Of a DNA stretch of 64,000 bases, positions 35,438 to 47,888 are shown piece after piece. How positions within the stretch are numbered: position 1 is the stretch's first letter; the number at the start of each line of letters is the position of its first letter. The notes under the pieces were generated by a model, which saw only the letters and a list, made by a program, of their open reading frames with translations, was not told the DNA's origin and made no database searches. Origin of the DNA: Heterostelium album PN500 (taxonomy: Eukaryota; Evosea; Eumycetozoa; Acytosteliales; Acytosteliaceae); the NCBI RefSeq assembly GCF_000004825.1, contig NW_008805065.1:1054001-1118000 (forward strand), read 5' to 3'. A program made the position numbers and the translations under genes.

Positions 35438-37374
35438 TATTAAATTATCTCGATCAATCAACCACACATCCTATTTTATTTATATATAAAATTATTAAAA
35501 TTTAAAAAATCTTGATTAGCAATATTAAAAAAAACCACAATTCAGGACCATATTAATCATCAAATCAGAGAAACAAAGATTCATTAAATTGTGCAAACAA
35601 AAACAAAAAAAACTACTGATTTCCCAAAACAAAAAAAAATGTGTGCTTGTGCTTGTATGTTTGAAGGAGGTGTGTCAAAACTGATTTCCCACTCAAGTGT
35701 GATTCAAAAATTAAAATTAAAAAAAACAAACAAAACAAACAACTAATTCAAATTGAAACAGATCAAACTTTCTACAAGACCATTATTTCATTTACTCTTT
35801 TGTATTTTTTGATATATAATCTATAATTATTAGTTTGGTAAAAGAGAATAGAAAGAATAGAATAGGAAGATACAAGATCAGATAATTGTAATATATAGCC
35901 ATTGAACTGTTTCAACATTATAAGATTAGAACATTTGTAGGTAGAGTGTGTAGCATTGGCAACTTTATAGTTTGATAAAACATACAACAAACAATATCAG
36001 TAAATCTATTTCTATTTCATTCAAACGAAATTTCGTTCCCATTTCACAGAAAACCATGGTTTTTGCATAATAAATATAATAATAATAATAAATATAAATT
36101 GGTAACCAATTATCAGTAGTTATTTTGATAGATGGAATTCACTATTATAAAATATCGATGATAATGTCAAATGACACGTAGCTGAAAAAGTAGATGGATG
36201 TGTTTTGAAAATTCAGTGTTGGGAAATCGACAAATTACATTACTCAAAGTTTTTGTCATCATAACTTTTAAAAAAAGTTCATTGCTTTTTTCACCCCACC
36301 CAATTATGACCAACCAATGGCAAAGTAATATTCATACTTTATGTAAAAAAAAAACCTTGATTTTTTTAATTATGATGTTTTTGTTCTTTTTTTTTTTTGA
36401 CAAGGTAAATTTCATTAACATGAAGATCAGGTCGAACAAATTTTTTGTTTTTTGTCAACCGAGATTAACAAACCGGTTTTGACCACATTAAAGAAAAAAA
36501 AAAAAAAAAAAAACTTTAAATTGAAATTAATTTATTTAATTTTTTTATATTTTAATATTTAATTATCCCAACATATAATACCAATAATAATAATAAAGTA
36601 AATAAACAAACAAAAATAGATAACTTTTACTTTTGGTACCATTTCGAAAACGCTCATTCATTAAATTCATTAATACTCCCAAATTTTAAAGTTTTTTTAA
36701 TTAATTACATCTAATTAATTTCATTCAAGTTCCATTAGTAACAAACGCCACTCACACAAGCAAACAAACAAACCACAACCAACACACACATCTACAATAA
36801 ACACAATTCAAATTAATTATACACATCCAATTTAAAAGTCTTAATGTAGGTAGATGCAATCAACACATAGTTAGATGACCTGACTTTTATATAGCTACAA
36901 AATACACTATTCTTTTAAAACAAAACAAAACAAAACAAAACAAAACAAAACAAACAACAGCAACCAAAAACAAAAAAAAACAAACAAACACACAATACAA
37001 CACATAATAATTCATTTATTCTTTTCAAAAAAAACAAAAAATAATTGAAAAACAAACACAATACAATTCCTACACGCTCAATCAATTAATTTGTTATATA
37101 TATATATATAATACTAATTTTACTATATATTTTTTTATTTGATAATTTTATAGATAGTTAAATATTTTATATACAGTAGTAGTTATGCTGATTTTTCGAT
37201 AGACAACAACAATAACAACAACAATAATAATAACAAGTAATACAAAATATACACTATCGAGTTGTAGAGAATAGTTTTTTTTTCAGTTCAGTTTTTAATA
37301 GAAGAAAGCAGAAAACAAAAGAGTTTTTTTTTTTAAAATCTATTCAAAAGATAATATATATATATATATAAATA
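35438..37374. other. Long spacer upstream of pex13
   Basis: About 1.9 kb without a supported gene. Noted: the 9-base motif GATTTCCCA at ~35618 and ~35682 and its reverse complement at ~36221; a palindromic GAAATTTC at ~36028; an AAAAC pentanucleotide array at ~36919-36953; and purine/AC-rich stretches at ~36740-37080 that are probably the 5' flank of pex13. Confidence 0.45.
36915..36956. repeat. (AAAAC)n simple repeat
   Basis: About seven copies of AAAAC in a row, within an AC-rich stretch upstream of pex13. Confidence 0.8.
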
Positions 37375-39044
37375 ATGAGACCTTCACCACCAAAACCGTG
37401 GGAAAAAGGAACATCTTCTACTACATCATCAGTTTTAAGTACACAGCAATCGACCTCTTCAATAACAGGATCAACCTCTTCTATACACAATGGATCATCG
37501 AGGTTACCACCTAGGTCAGGCTCACCCAACTCTACATCGAACAATCAACTCTCGACAAGACCACGCACACCAATGCGTCCATGGGATTCGAGTGGAACGA
37601 GCAGCTACGACAGCTCCATGACGGGCTACGGCAGTGGTAGCTCGTATGGCTCGGGCGGACTCTATGGCAGCTCTGGATATGGCAGCGGCTACGGCAGTAG
37701 CTACGGTGGAAGTGGATACGGAACAAGCAGTTTATATGGTGGTGGTGGCAGCGGATATGGAAGTGGACTATACGGAAGTGGATATGGAAGTAGTAGCTAT
37801 GGCAGTGGCTACGGCAGTAGCTATGGTGCTGGCGGATACGGTAGCAGCTATGGTGCTGGCGGCTATGGCAGTTCGTATGGCGGTGGCTATGGAAGTGGCT
37901 ATGGCGGTGGCTATGGCGGCTATGGAAGTTCATACGGTGGCGGCTATGGTAGAGACGATATGAAGGGCGGAATGATGAACGGACACTCTTGGCTCGACGC
38001 ACTCAATTCAATGGTAGAGACATTCGGTCGTTTTTCATTCTTATTAAATTCAAATTTCGATGCAGTTCGTGTTTCATTTTCTTCGGTGGTCAGACTGTGT
38101 CATAGCATGTCGCAGTTCCACCACGAAGTATTCTCACTAGTAAAGACTTTCACACTGTTTCGATTGTTCCAATCGGTCTCTTCCAAATTTATAAAACTGT
38201 TTAGATATATACTTCGTAGGCCAACAGTAGATGATGTAACAAATAAAGAAATTTTTGGATTAGATGTATGTATTGATAGATAAACAGGTAGAACAACAAC
38301 AACAACAACATAATAGTAGAATATATACTTACTAATATCAAATTACAATACTCTGTACAGGATTTTAAAAAGTTTGAAAAGAAACAAGGTGGAGGTATTA
38401 CAACATTTATAATTATCATTGCTGTTACATTTATTGCGGTGCCAATGATCATTGGTCAGATGTTTGGATTGTCAAGAAGAAGAAAGGGTGAGAATTCACT
38501 CGATAAATCATGGGACGATCTCGGTGAGGTTACAGTTGTACAGGCCGTGGCCGATTTCGATCCAGAGACTCAGCGTGATTTGCCTCTGCGTGTAGGTGAC
38601 ATCATAAATGTTATAGGTAAACCACATCAAGAATGGTGGGAAGGTGAACATCAAGGACGTACAGGTCTATTCCCAGCCAACTTTGTAAAAATAATCGATT
38701 CCAATGATAAACAACAACAATCACAACAACAACAATCACAACGACTTTCAAGTAATTCAAGACAGAGACAATATTCACCACCAACAATGGAATATCAACA
38801 ATCACAACAGCAATACAATTCATCGTCATCATCATCACAATACACACCATCGCCACCATCACAATCAAGACAAAACTCACCAAACAAAGATAAAAATCCA
38901 TCTTTTAATCAAGATGGAGCTGATTACATTAGACAACAAACACCTCCATCACAAGACAACAGTAGATATAAATCTTATAGCGATTTTTTAGGCGATACTA
39001 ATGATAATAATAATAATCAAATGGAGAATTCTCTTAGAAATTAA
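37375..39044 (+). CDS. pex13: Peroxin 13 (peroxisomal import docking protein)
   Basis: Two exons (37375-38265, 38361-39044) give 524 residues. It starts RPSPPKPWE, the usual Pex13 opening, then a Gly/Tyr/Ser-rich region (~78-200) of GYGSGYG-type repeats. The Pex13 core follows: [29 protein letters not shown] and the [22 protein letters not shown] segment, then a membrane helix [17 protein letters not shown] just after the intron. The SH3 domain ([44 protein letters not shown]) is followed by a Gln/Ser-rich tail. Pex13 docks the receptor Pex5 and contributes the YG-rich selective import phase at the peroxisome; the long YG-rich tract here fits that role. Confidence 0.94.
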
Positions 39045-39308
39045 TAAAAACCTTTATCATTTTTTTTTAACAGCATAGAAATTATTATTATTTGTAAAAA
39101 ATCAAAAAAAAAAAAAAAAAAAAAAAAAAACCATCTTTTCCCAAAATGATCTTTTTACAACATGGTTACCCAGCAAGGTATTTATTTTTTTTTAATTTTT
39201 TAAACTTTTTGGTTGTTGTGTCTTATTTTGGTTTTTTTTTTTTTTTTTTTTGATTAAAAATATCTACAAAAGGGAATATTTAAAGCATAGCTAACTAGTT
39301 GAGTGTGT

Positions 39309-39818
39309 TTAATAGCTGTTATCGATGAGGTAGTCACCGAGTTTTTCAACAACATTGGCAGCGTTACCTGGTTGTTGCATTTCGTTGTAATAACCAACGA
39401 CTATACTTTGGTTGGTCTTGACACAGACAATACCGGTAGCACCTTTCTTACCGTAGATACTTCTTGGATCTCCCTTGATACCCATATATTTAACACCACC
39501 AATGGTAATACCTTTGGAAAAGACATCTGCTGGTGATTTGAAGAGTGCAACAAGAGCGGGACCTTCACCTGGTTTCAAAAAGTCAGCTGGCTTGATTGCC
39601 CATGTACTACCGTCACTACCACCGAGTATGGCTGCCTTTGCAATTTGGCCGGTTCCAATTAATTGATCATCAACATAAGCCTAATGGAATTAACATTTTA
39701 AATTAAAAGAAAAAGTTTCAAATAAATTGATATTTTATTATTATTAGTAAATTTATTTTCCACAATGATGACAGTAATAATAAAAGAATAATAAATAGTA
39801 ACTTACTTGCCAAGACAT
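39309..39818 (-). CDS. Profilin
   Basis: Two exons (39818-39807, 39680-39309) give 127 residues. The first exon encodes only MSWQ, then AYVDDQLIGTG. Motifs: FLKPGEGPALVALFKSPADVF, GGVKYMGIKGDPRSIYGKKGATGIVCVKT and the C-terminal VVEKLGDYLIDNSY. These are the poly-proline and actin-binding elements of a canonical profilin. Closely resembles dictyostelid profilins I and II; which paralogue is not settled. It binds monomeric actin and supports filament growth. It is convergent with pex13, about 260 bases apart. Confidence 0.96.
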
Positions 39819-40629
39819 CTTTATTTATTTATTTATTTGTTCTTTTATAAATGTTAAAATATTACTTATTCTGTAAAGTGTTTCTAATTAAAATAAAATA
39901 ATTTGAATGGAGCTCAGGGGTGTTTGATCCACTTTGGTTTAATTTAAAAAAATAAAATAAAATAAAAATAAAATCAAATTGAGCTTCAAAAAATAATAAT
40001 CAAGTTTTAATTAATTACACCCATCTTTTATCAGAAAAGGAATTCCATTGTTTTTTTTTTTTTAATTTTAAATCACAACAAGAGGAAAACATAACTCCAA
40101 AACCCCAAAAAAAATTAATAATAAAAATTGTTTCCATTTCAAAAATGAAAATATTGATATAACTTTATATGTTTGTTGTTCAAATCAAAAATTATTATTT
40201 CCTATTAAAAAAATTTTTTTTGAATTTTTTTCATTATTTGTCATAAAAAGTGTAACTAGTTTTTGACATTTGGATATTATAAAGAGAACAATCAAATAGA
40301 CTTGATTTGTTTAGTTTAGCTGAAAGGTTTTTTATAATTATATATTAAAATATTGTTTGTTGTTTGTAAATTCTTTAATTCTTTCTGTCTCTCTGTTTGT
40401 TGTATCTGTTACAAAACAAACAAATACGGTAATTGTATTGGTGATTAACTAACTGTCCATACAATTTAAATCTGTATTATTATTATTATTATTATTATTA
40501 TGATTATATCATCAATCGATTGATATAAATTAATTAATATCTAATTGAAAATAAAATAAAATAAAATAAAAAAACAAAAGAGAAAAGAGAAAAGATAAGA
40601 TAAGATAAGATAAGGAATAAGACAAAGAT
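39819..40629. promoter_or_regulatory. Divergent intergenic region, profilin / unknown gene
   Basis: About 810 bases between divergent starts. Contains an ATT trinucleotide run at ~40478-40500, an AAAAT run at ~40550-40570 and a GATAA run (~40596-40613) immediately before the next gene. No element named. Confidence 0.4.
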
Positions 40630-43600
40630 ATGTCAGAAGATAGAAAGAAAGTTGTATATCATGGTATCGATGATATATATCAGGATTTAGGTGATCTAAG
40701 GAGCATAAGGAATAATCACGGTGGTGATGAAGACGATGTCAGTGGCGGCAGCGATGGTGATACCACCTACAGAGGCGCAGTACTGGATATACATTCAAAG
40801 TCATATGGCACTACTACTAGTAGCAACAATAGATTATACGATACCAGTGACGACAACAACAACAACAACAACAACACTAGTTTCAACATTGACGATGAGA
40901 TTGGTTATAGAACCTATTCAAACGTTGTCTTGAGTGACGACGAATCCAGTAAACAACCTAAAGACTTGGATAACGATCCCGATAACCCAACGACAACAAC
41001 GTCAACATCAACCAACAACAACAATAGTTATAGCAATAGCAATAGTTCATCATCATCATCATCAAGAAGGAATAATTCAATGTATAATAATAATAACAAT
41101 AAATATAATAATAGAGATAATAATAGAAGATATAATAATAATAATAGTAGAGATAGAAATAGAGATAGAGATAGTAAGGATAGGGATAAGAATAAAGATA
41201 GTGAGAAACCTGTGGATGCAGCACCCAATGTGTATATGAGTAATCGTGCCAAGATGGAGAGTCTCACCGCTAAGGAAAGAATGGCACTGATAAAGAAATA
41301 CAAACGTGAGCAGAATGAACGTAAGAATGTCAAGATAGCCTACTCGAATACCGATGGCAGTCATGTGCTCTACGAGGAAGCAGAGAAGATTGACTACAAC
41401 CCAGAGAAGTACGATACAAGCAAGCCACTAGTTGTATCTTCAGATTCAGAGGATGGTTCTACTGGCGAGGAGATGAGTGAGCACGAGGCCGACACCGCTA
41501 TCCAAGGAACCATAGATCTCATTGGTATTTACCTTCCACAGGATCCAATGGAAGAAGAAACCATTCAGGTATGGAATATTATAATATTTATATTGAAATC
41601 TATCAATCAATCAATCAAACCAATCAAACCAACCAACCAACAAATCAATATTATTATCAACAGAAAATACTTGCATTGTTTCAAGAGACCACCGATGAAT
41701 ATAGAGCTAATAAGAGAAAGTTTTTGTTTAGTAAGAAAATTAAACAGCTATTTAGAAAAGCTGTTGTTAAATTACCAACTGTAATGTATTAAATATCATT
41801 CACATATAAATAGAGTTATAATATTTTATATGTACTAATATAGTTTGGCTGATTGATTTCAAAAAAATGTAGATTACTACATTACATCAATTGTATAGAG
41901 ATTTTCATGTATTAATGTTAAGTGATAATAGAAAGAGATTGAATTCGTGTCCATTGGCACAAAAGATGTTGTTACCCGATTTATTCAAGGTTCCAGATAT
42001 TCCCCAACCGATGGCATCGAATCGTGTTGGTAGCGATGATCATCATCAGTTAAAGTCTAGTGCAGTCAGTTCATTCAAGTCTGTCAAACTACCTGTTGAT
42101 CTATCGTATAGTGATTTAGTTTATTTCAAAAAGGTGTCAAAGATGTTGACAATGGAGAAAAGAGTCAAAGATAAAGTTAGACTCGATGAAACTAGATCTC
42201 ATCGAAAAGGAAAGAAGAAACGTTATCATTCAAGCGGCGAAGAAGATGATTATGATAATGATGCAGATACCGAGAGCAGCAACAGCCGACATGCCGATCA
42301 AGATGAGAAAGATCATCAACTTCAAATACACCGACAGAAAGAACAGCAACTACAACTTCAACAACTACAAGATTCAAAGAATAACTATAGCAATAATCAA
42401 GATGAAAACAATACAAGTATCAATAGTAACAGTAGTGATATTAGTATGGATAGCACAAGCAACAGCACCACTAATAGTAGTAGTAAACAACAAGCATCAG
42501 AGCAAATTAAAGATAAAGATAATGTATCTTCTTCACCTCCACATAGTTCACCAAACGATTCACATTCAAATTCAAATTCAAATTCACATTCACATTCACA
42601 TTCACATTCAAATCCAAATTCACATTCACATTCACCAAAGAGACACCACCCACAAGATAGAGATAGTGAGATGGAGGAACCTGCAGCAACAGCAGAGCGT
42701 GCTCCTACATCAACAGCTGCTACTGCTTCTGTTTCTTCGGTGGTGGCGATGGAAGAAGAACCAAAACAACAATCAGAGGAGAAGATTGTTACTATGCCCG
42801 TTGGTACTCCCATCCCACTGTCGGCACTCATGAAAAAGTCGACAACTACTGCGCCACCAAGCGACGAGAAATCCGCACCCAAAGAGACAAACGCTTCATT
42901 CCAACTCGATTCCAAGTTACTCGACTCACTGATACCCAACGAGAAGGACTCACAGCTGATACAACAAAACATTTCAAAACTCTCGATTCCATCGAACGAC
43001 GGTGTCAATATGACGCTCAATATCAACAGTGACAATCTTGTGAATCGACTGCTGGCCATTGCCAACAACCACCAGATCATAGCACGTGTACAGCTTTTAT
43101 TTACCAATCAACAGAGCTTCGAACAAAGCCTGATAGAGGAGCGTCTCAAAATCATAGAGTTGTCACAGATCAACAAGAAGAACATTCAAGATGAATGTCA
43201 ACAACTTCAGAGTCAAGCACCAAACAATATGGCTAAATATCAAATCTATGAGAATCTCAAGATGCAAGAAAATGTAAAGTGTTAATATATATATTTTTAT
43301 TTTTAATTGGCTATTAATATTTATTCTTCTTCGTACTTTTAATATTAGATTATTAATGAAGATTTGGAAAACAAATTAAATGAATTCAATAAGAATATTT
43401 TAAACAAATATACACAATTGATATACTTACAGCAGACCACTCTACAACATTTAGGTGTAATAGGTTTCTTCCCGACTCAGAATATAAGTCATATCAAACT
43501 ACAGATCAAGATTTTAGAATGCTTATTCCCTTCAGGTATGTTGTATTTATATTTTAATTAAAAAAGAATAATTTATTAATAATTCAAAAAAAAAAAAAAC

Positions 43601-43631
43601 AAAACTATTTATAAATTTAGTTTATAAGTAA
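40630..43631 (+). CDS. Large low-complexity protein, function unrecognised
   Basis: Five exons (40630-41568, 41664-41780, 41873-43273, 43349-43535, 43621-43631) give about 884 residues; all phases agree and the last exon adds only VYK. Conserved-looking islands are KKVVYHGIDDIYQDLGDL at the start, VYMSNRAKMESLTAKERMAL plus KIDYNPEKYDTSKPLVVSS at ~195-265, IDLIGIYLPQDPMEEETIQK through ALFQETTDEYR and HQLYRDFHVLMLSDNRKR (~295-375), and a helical C-terminal third (LVNRLLAIANNHQIIARVQLLF). Between them lie Asn, Ser, Asp and His/Ser runs. A hexanucleotide SNSHSH repeat lies at ~42562-42635. The charged, basic KGKKKRYH block suggests a nuclear protein. I recognise no named family. Confidence 0.8.
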
Positions 43632-43819
43632 TTTGAAATTCACAAATAAATTTATTATTTTTAATACACATAATGATAGAAAACAACTTTTATATATTCT
43701 TTTTTTTTTTTATAATAAAAATGAAGTGGTACGTTTTTATTTTTTCAGGTAAATGATCCTTTTGAAAATATTGGAATTTACAAAAAGGATAGAGTTTGAT
43801 TGGTGGTGCGGAAATAATT

Positions 43820-44134
43820 TTACCACCAGTTTCCACCTCTCCAGTGACCACCTCTCCAATGTCCTCCACCACCTCTCCAGTGACCACCTCTCCAATGTCC
43901 TCCGCCACCTCTCCAATTGCCACCACCTCTCCAGTGACCACCACCTCTCCAATCAGAATCGGCAGTACCATTAGCAGATTCGATTGACTCAGAGCCAGAT
44001 GTTGATCCAGCACTTGATGAAGTCATACTTTCAAGTGGATTACCTATTTTATTCAGATTATCTAAATTGAATGAAAAATGTTAAAAAAATAATTAATTTT
44101 CAAACAAATAATAATACAAACCCAATATAGTCAT
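43820..44134 (-). CDS. Short Trp-Arg-Gly repeat protein, HssA/B-like (copy A)
   Basis: Two exons (44134-44122, 44061-43820) give 84 residues. It begins MTILDNLNKIGNPLESMTSS, then SAGSTSGSESIESANGTADS and eight WRGG units (WRGGGHWRGGGNWRGGGGHW and so on), ending NWW. The MTIL start, the intron after codon 4, the Ser-rich spacer and the Gly-rich tail resemble dictyostelid HssA/B-like prestalk protein genes, though the Trp-Arg repeats are unusual. The donor reads GTTTGT. It is nearly the same gene as copy B at 52783-53144, in opposite orientation. Function unknown; the repeats resemble RGG-type RNA-binding or phase-separating tracts, which is inference. Confidence 0.8.
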
Positions 44135-44802
44135 AATTAAATGTTATTAATTCTTATGAATATAATGCATTGAATGATTTATATTAAATTTCATGGTATT
44201 TATAGGCATTTTTAATTTAATAAATTAATTTTGGAGAAGAATGACATAATTTCTAAAATTATTAATATTAGATATTTTTATCTTCTCTACACTTATAAAA
44301 TATTAATCAAAATGTTTAAATACAACAATAAAAGATAAAAAAATTGATTGTTTATAAACTCTGTATTCAAAAAAAGAAATATCAACTATTCAATTCATAT
44401 AAATGTGAAATTAGAGTATAACTAATTTTTTTTAGTAATTGTTAAATTAATTTTTAAAGATAAGGTTTGATTTTGTTTCATTTAAAAGATTATTAGTAAT
44501 ATTTTCAACTTAAAGAAATGATCTCTATGAAAGTGTCAAGTGTTAGAAATAGTGACATCATGTTATCAAGTCTCAATAGGATTAGAAAAACCGACAAATT
44601 TTTTTTCAAGAAATTTCATTTACCTTTATTTTTTTTTCACCCAAATCAAATGTGCCAATGCACAAGAAAACTTATATGGAATCAGAAACACAATGGTGGC
44701 AAACACTTCCAATATACAGATTTTTTGATTTTTATTTTTAGAAAATAGTTTTCATGCATCAGTCATATCATAATTAACGTTAACATTTTTAAAATTTTAA
44801 AA
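44135..44802. promoter_or_regulatory. Divergent promoter region of inverted-duplicate arm 1
   Basis: 668 bases between copy A of the repeat protein and dehydrogenase 1. The part next to copy A resembles the flank of copy B (shared AATAATTTTAGAAATTATGT and ATAAGAATTAATAA). The part next to dehydrogenase 1 resembles the flank of dehydrogenase 3 (shared AAAACCGACAAA followed by TTTTCAAGAAA). So the duplication includes promoters. Confidence 0.6.
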
Positions 44803-45743
44803 ATGGCAGATAAAGTTTGTATTATTACAGGTATGTTTGTTATTATTTCTTCAAGATTTAAAATAAATAAAACTAAAAATAAATTTTTTTTTTACTTTAA
44901 GGTTCAAATGAAGGAATTGGAAAGGAAACAGCCAAGGCAATGGCTAAACATATGATGAAAGTTATTATGGCATGCAGAAATACGGAGAAATGTGAGGCTG
45001 CTGCAAAAGAGGTCAGAGAAGCATCAAAGAATGACGATGTCGTTTGTATGAAGTTGGATTTGAATTCATTGCAATCGGTGAGAGAATTCGTACAGAATTT
45101 CAAGGCCATGAATCTACCACTAAACTATCTGATAAATAATGCCGGTATCTGGACTGGTCCTCACTCGACCACTGAAGACGGTTTCGAGACAATGTTTGGT
45201 GTCAATCATCTCGGTCACTTCTTACTCACAAACCTCTTGCTTGACAAACTGGAAGCAAGTACCAACCCACGTATTGTTGTGGTATCATCACGTGCACATG
45301 CACGTGCCAATCTTAATATCAACAACCTCTCTGTGAGCGCCAAAGACTACTCATCAACTGCAGACTACGGACGTTCAAAGTTATGTAATTTAATGTTTTC
45401 CTATGAGTTACAACGTCGTCTCGATGCCAAAGGATCAAAGATCGTTGTCAATGCACTTCACCCAGGTGTTGTACACACCAATTTGTTTAACACTTTCCCA
45501 ATGCTCGACTGGGTGATCTTCCCATTGGCATCGTTCTTCTTGACCAAAGCAACAGAGTCGGCAGAGGCAAGCGAGGCATTGGCACTTGGTACAGCTTCAC
45601 ATCTCCAAGGTGTCAAAGGTAAATACTTTAGTGTAAAAGATCAAGTAGAGTCATCTGCCTTCTCAAAGAAAGTAGATATTCAACAACAACTCTGGGAGAA
45701 ATCATGTGAAATGGTAAAGATCCCAGTTGATATTCAATTGTAA
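44803..45743 (+). CDS. Short-chain dehydrogenase/reductase 1 (RDH/WWOX-like class)
   Basis: Two exons (44803-44830, 44902-45743) give 289 residues. Motifs: the NAD(P)-binding TGSNEGIGK at the exon junction, the acidic-basic ACRN after beta-2 (suggesting NADPH), LDLNSLQSVREFV, the NNAG motif in LINNAGIW, the catalytic Ser in VVVSSRAHA, and YGRSK carrying the active Tyr and Lys. The catalytic set is intact. The pattern is of retinol dehydrogenase / protochlorophyllide reductase-type SDRs; the substrate is unknown. Dehydrogenase 3 (50310-51255) is the inverted near-copy with about 17 substitutions in 289 by my count. Confidence 0.92.
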
Positions 45744-46311
45744 ATCGACATTCCAACATCAAATAAAGTAGTCTAGTTTTTAGTTTTTTTAAAAATAAGT
45801 TTATTATTATCTTATATTAAATATTCAAATAAAGTATATAGATATACATATAAAATATTTATAAATAAATATTAAATTATAATCAAAAATAATAAAAAAA
45901 AAAAGTGGTAACGATGGTATAGGGAAATCAACAAAGTAATAGCTAAACACAACCAATTAAATTAATTATAGTATGTAGAAATATATACAACTTGATTATT
46001 ACAATTACCATCACTTTTAATTTTTTTAATACGATTGATCAATAAAAAAAAAAAAAATTTCAAAAAAATGAAAAAAAATAAAAAATGTATCGTGACTTTA
46101 AAGTCGACTCCATCAGATTGAGAAATTGTGTTGTGTGTTATTTCACGATTATTTATTTGTTCACTGCTAAATCATAATTCTCTAATTCAATCGCGAATCA
46201 GATCAGATCATTTTAGATAAGATTAGATTAGATTAGATTTTACAAGTTAAAAAAAAGAGATATAGATCAGTAGATAAAGAAATTAGCTTGTATATATAAA
46301 ACAAAAAAAAG
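45744..46311. other. Spacer, no gene seen
   Basis: About 570 bases. It contains a palindromic GACTTTAAAGTC at ~46093-46104 about 210 bases before the next start, and TTAGATTAGATTAGATT repeats at ~46213-46237. May be the next gene's promoter. Confidence 0.4.
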
Positions 46312-47567
46312 ATGAATTCTCAAAGAATGTTAATGTCTTTGGGCAGATTTGTAATCAATAGATCAACAGCATCATTACAACCACAACACAATGGAATAAT
46401 AAGTAATAATGGTATTAAATCGATGATGATGATGAATCGTTCATTGAATCAACAACATGTTCACTCTGCACTCTGTTGTTGTAACAATAGCAGTGCTGGT
46501 AGTATCATTGGTAAGCGTTACTTTGCTGGAGCGTCACCAATGGAAGCGATGCAACAAGAAGACGAAGAGGATGCACACCTGTCCAGAATGATGGAGGACG
46601 ACCAAGACGATGACCAAGACAACGATATGGAGATGATGGACGAAGACGACGAAGTTGAAGGAGAGGAATCCAGCGGAATGAACAAAGAATACTCACAGAC
46701 AGAATTGCACGACATGATCAGAGAGACTCAGATTTCCATCTATCGTGAACTACTCGACTGTCCAAAACCATTGGACTCTGAAGTTAAAAAGACAATCTAT
46801 CTGCGTTGGAAAGAAGATCCACAATATTATAACACAAAGAAACTTTCACAGATGTTCCAATTACATAGATCAAGAAGTAAGTAAATCAATCACTATAGTA
46901 TTTCTATCAATTTTGAATGTGTCGTTCTCTAACAAAACACCTTTCATCATCATTTATTGTATTGTATTGTATTGTATTGTATTTAGTTGCCGCAATTATT
47001 AGATTCCAACAAATATATGAAAAAGAAGTGGCGGAAGGAAATGAGGTATTCGACGATTTGGAACAAGATATTGCAGAGCTTTTGGGTACACGTACAAAAG
47101 ATACCTATTTGGGTGTCGACGAAGATATATCCGATGACTTTTACTTTATTGGCGGTAAGGAGAATGAGTTCACCGCTAAGCGTAACGAGCACAAGAAGCG
47201 ACCGGATCCACTCCACGAGATTCCAGTGCAAGTACCGGAATCATTCCCCGAGAAACCAATCTACTTCCGTCAACCATCGTCGACTCAATCAAAGCCAAAG
47301 AGAAAGAACCTCATTTTCATTGATACCAGTCGTGATCCATTCACCAACCGTCCAAACCCAGATCCAATGATGTTGATCAGCGGTATCGACGGTTCATTGC
47401 GTACACCATCGACAAGCGAGCGTAAGGTCATCACAGAGTACATCACCAATCCAAAGATCAGAAGAGATCCAGAGGCATTGTTACGTCGTCCACTTAAATA
47501 TAAACCTGCCTATCATAACGATAAGAAGTCTAAAGCAACCGAAGAAAAGGAAGAAGAAGATGATTAA
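46312..47567 (+). CDS. Putative mitochondrial protein, possibly small ribosomal subunit mS45/Bot1-like
   Basis: Two exons (46312-46876, 46987-47567) give 381 residues. The start is Arg/Ser-rich and lacks acidic residues for ~75 residues (LMSLGRFVINRSTASLQ, GKRYFAGAS), a mitochondrial targeting pattern with a likely cleavage near KRYFAG. An Asp/Glu-rich region follows. The core IYLRWKEDPQYYNTKKLSQMFQLHRSRIAAIIRFQQIYEKE resembles the helix-turn-helix of the Bot1/mS45 family of fungal mitochondrial ribosome proteins; this is recalled from pattern, not searched. The C-terminal third is basic and proline-rich (RKNLIFIDTSRDPF). The intron ends in a (TTGTA)n tract. Confidence 0.65.
46957..46985. repeat. 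(TATTG)n repeat at an intron 3' end
   Basis: Five copies of TATTG precede the ATTTAG acceptor. It replaces the usual poly-T tract at this acceptor. Confidence 0.7.
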
Positions 47568-47888
47568 AGAAATTCAAAACAATAACAATAACAAAATCAA
47601 CATTCAATATCTTTATTTTTCAAACATAATATAATAATAATAATAGAAATAATAATGATAACAACAATAGTATAACATAACATAACATAACAAAACCAAA
47701 CCTAACAAAATCAAAAAAACATTCAAATAAAAAAGAAACCTTATTATAAATCCTTTTTAAACATATGTTTTGATTTTGTTTATAATAATAACTTTAATGA
47801 TTATAAATTTAAAATTAATTAATTAGTTCATTGAATGTAACATGTTGTGTATATAACTTTCTTTTTTAGATGACTTGTTTTGTTTTGT
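47568..47888. other. Convergent spacer
   Basis: About 320 bases between the mitochondrial protein gene and the acidic protein gene. AT-rich, with a CATAA run at ~47675-47695. Nothing else seen. Confidence 0.4.

Noticed and set aside
36198-36482. A 94-codon frame upstream of pex13
   Set aside because: Phe/Lys-rich product of A and T runs; no coding bias.
37532-38002. A 156-codon His/Ser-rich frame antisense to pex13 and a 109-codon frame in another sense frame
   Set aside because: Both are shadows of the repetitive GYGS codons of Pex13.
42186-43107. Frames of 215 and 236 codons overlapping the large unknown gene
   Set aside because: They are alternative frames of trinucleotide and hexanucleotide repeats (poly-Ile, Glu-Cys, His-Ile strings) inside a well-phased exon.
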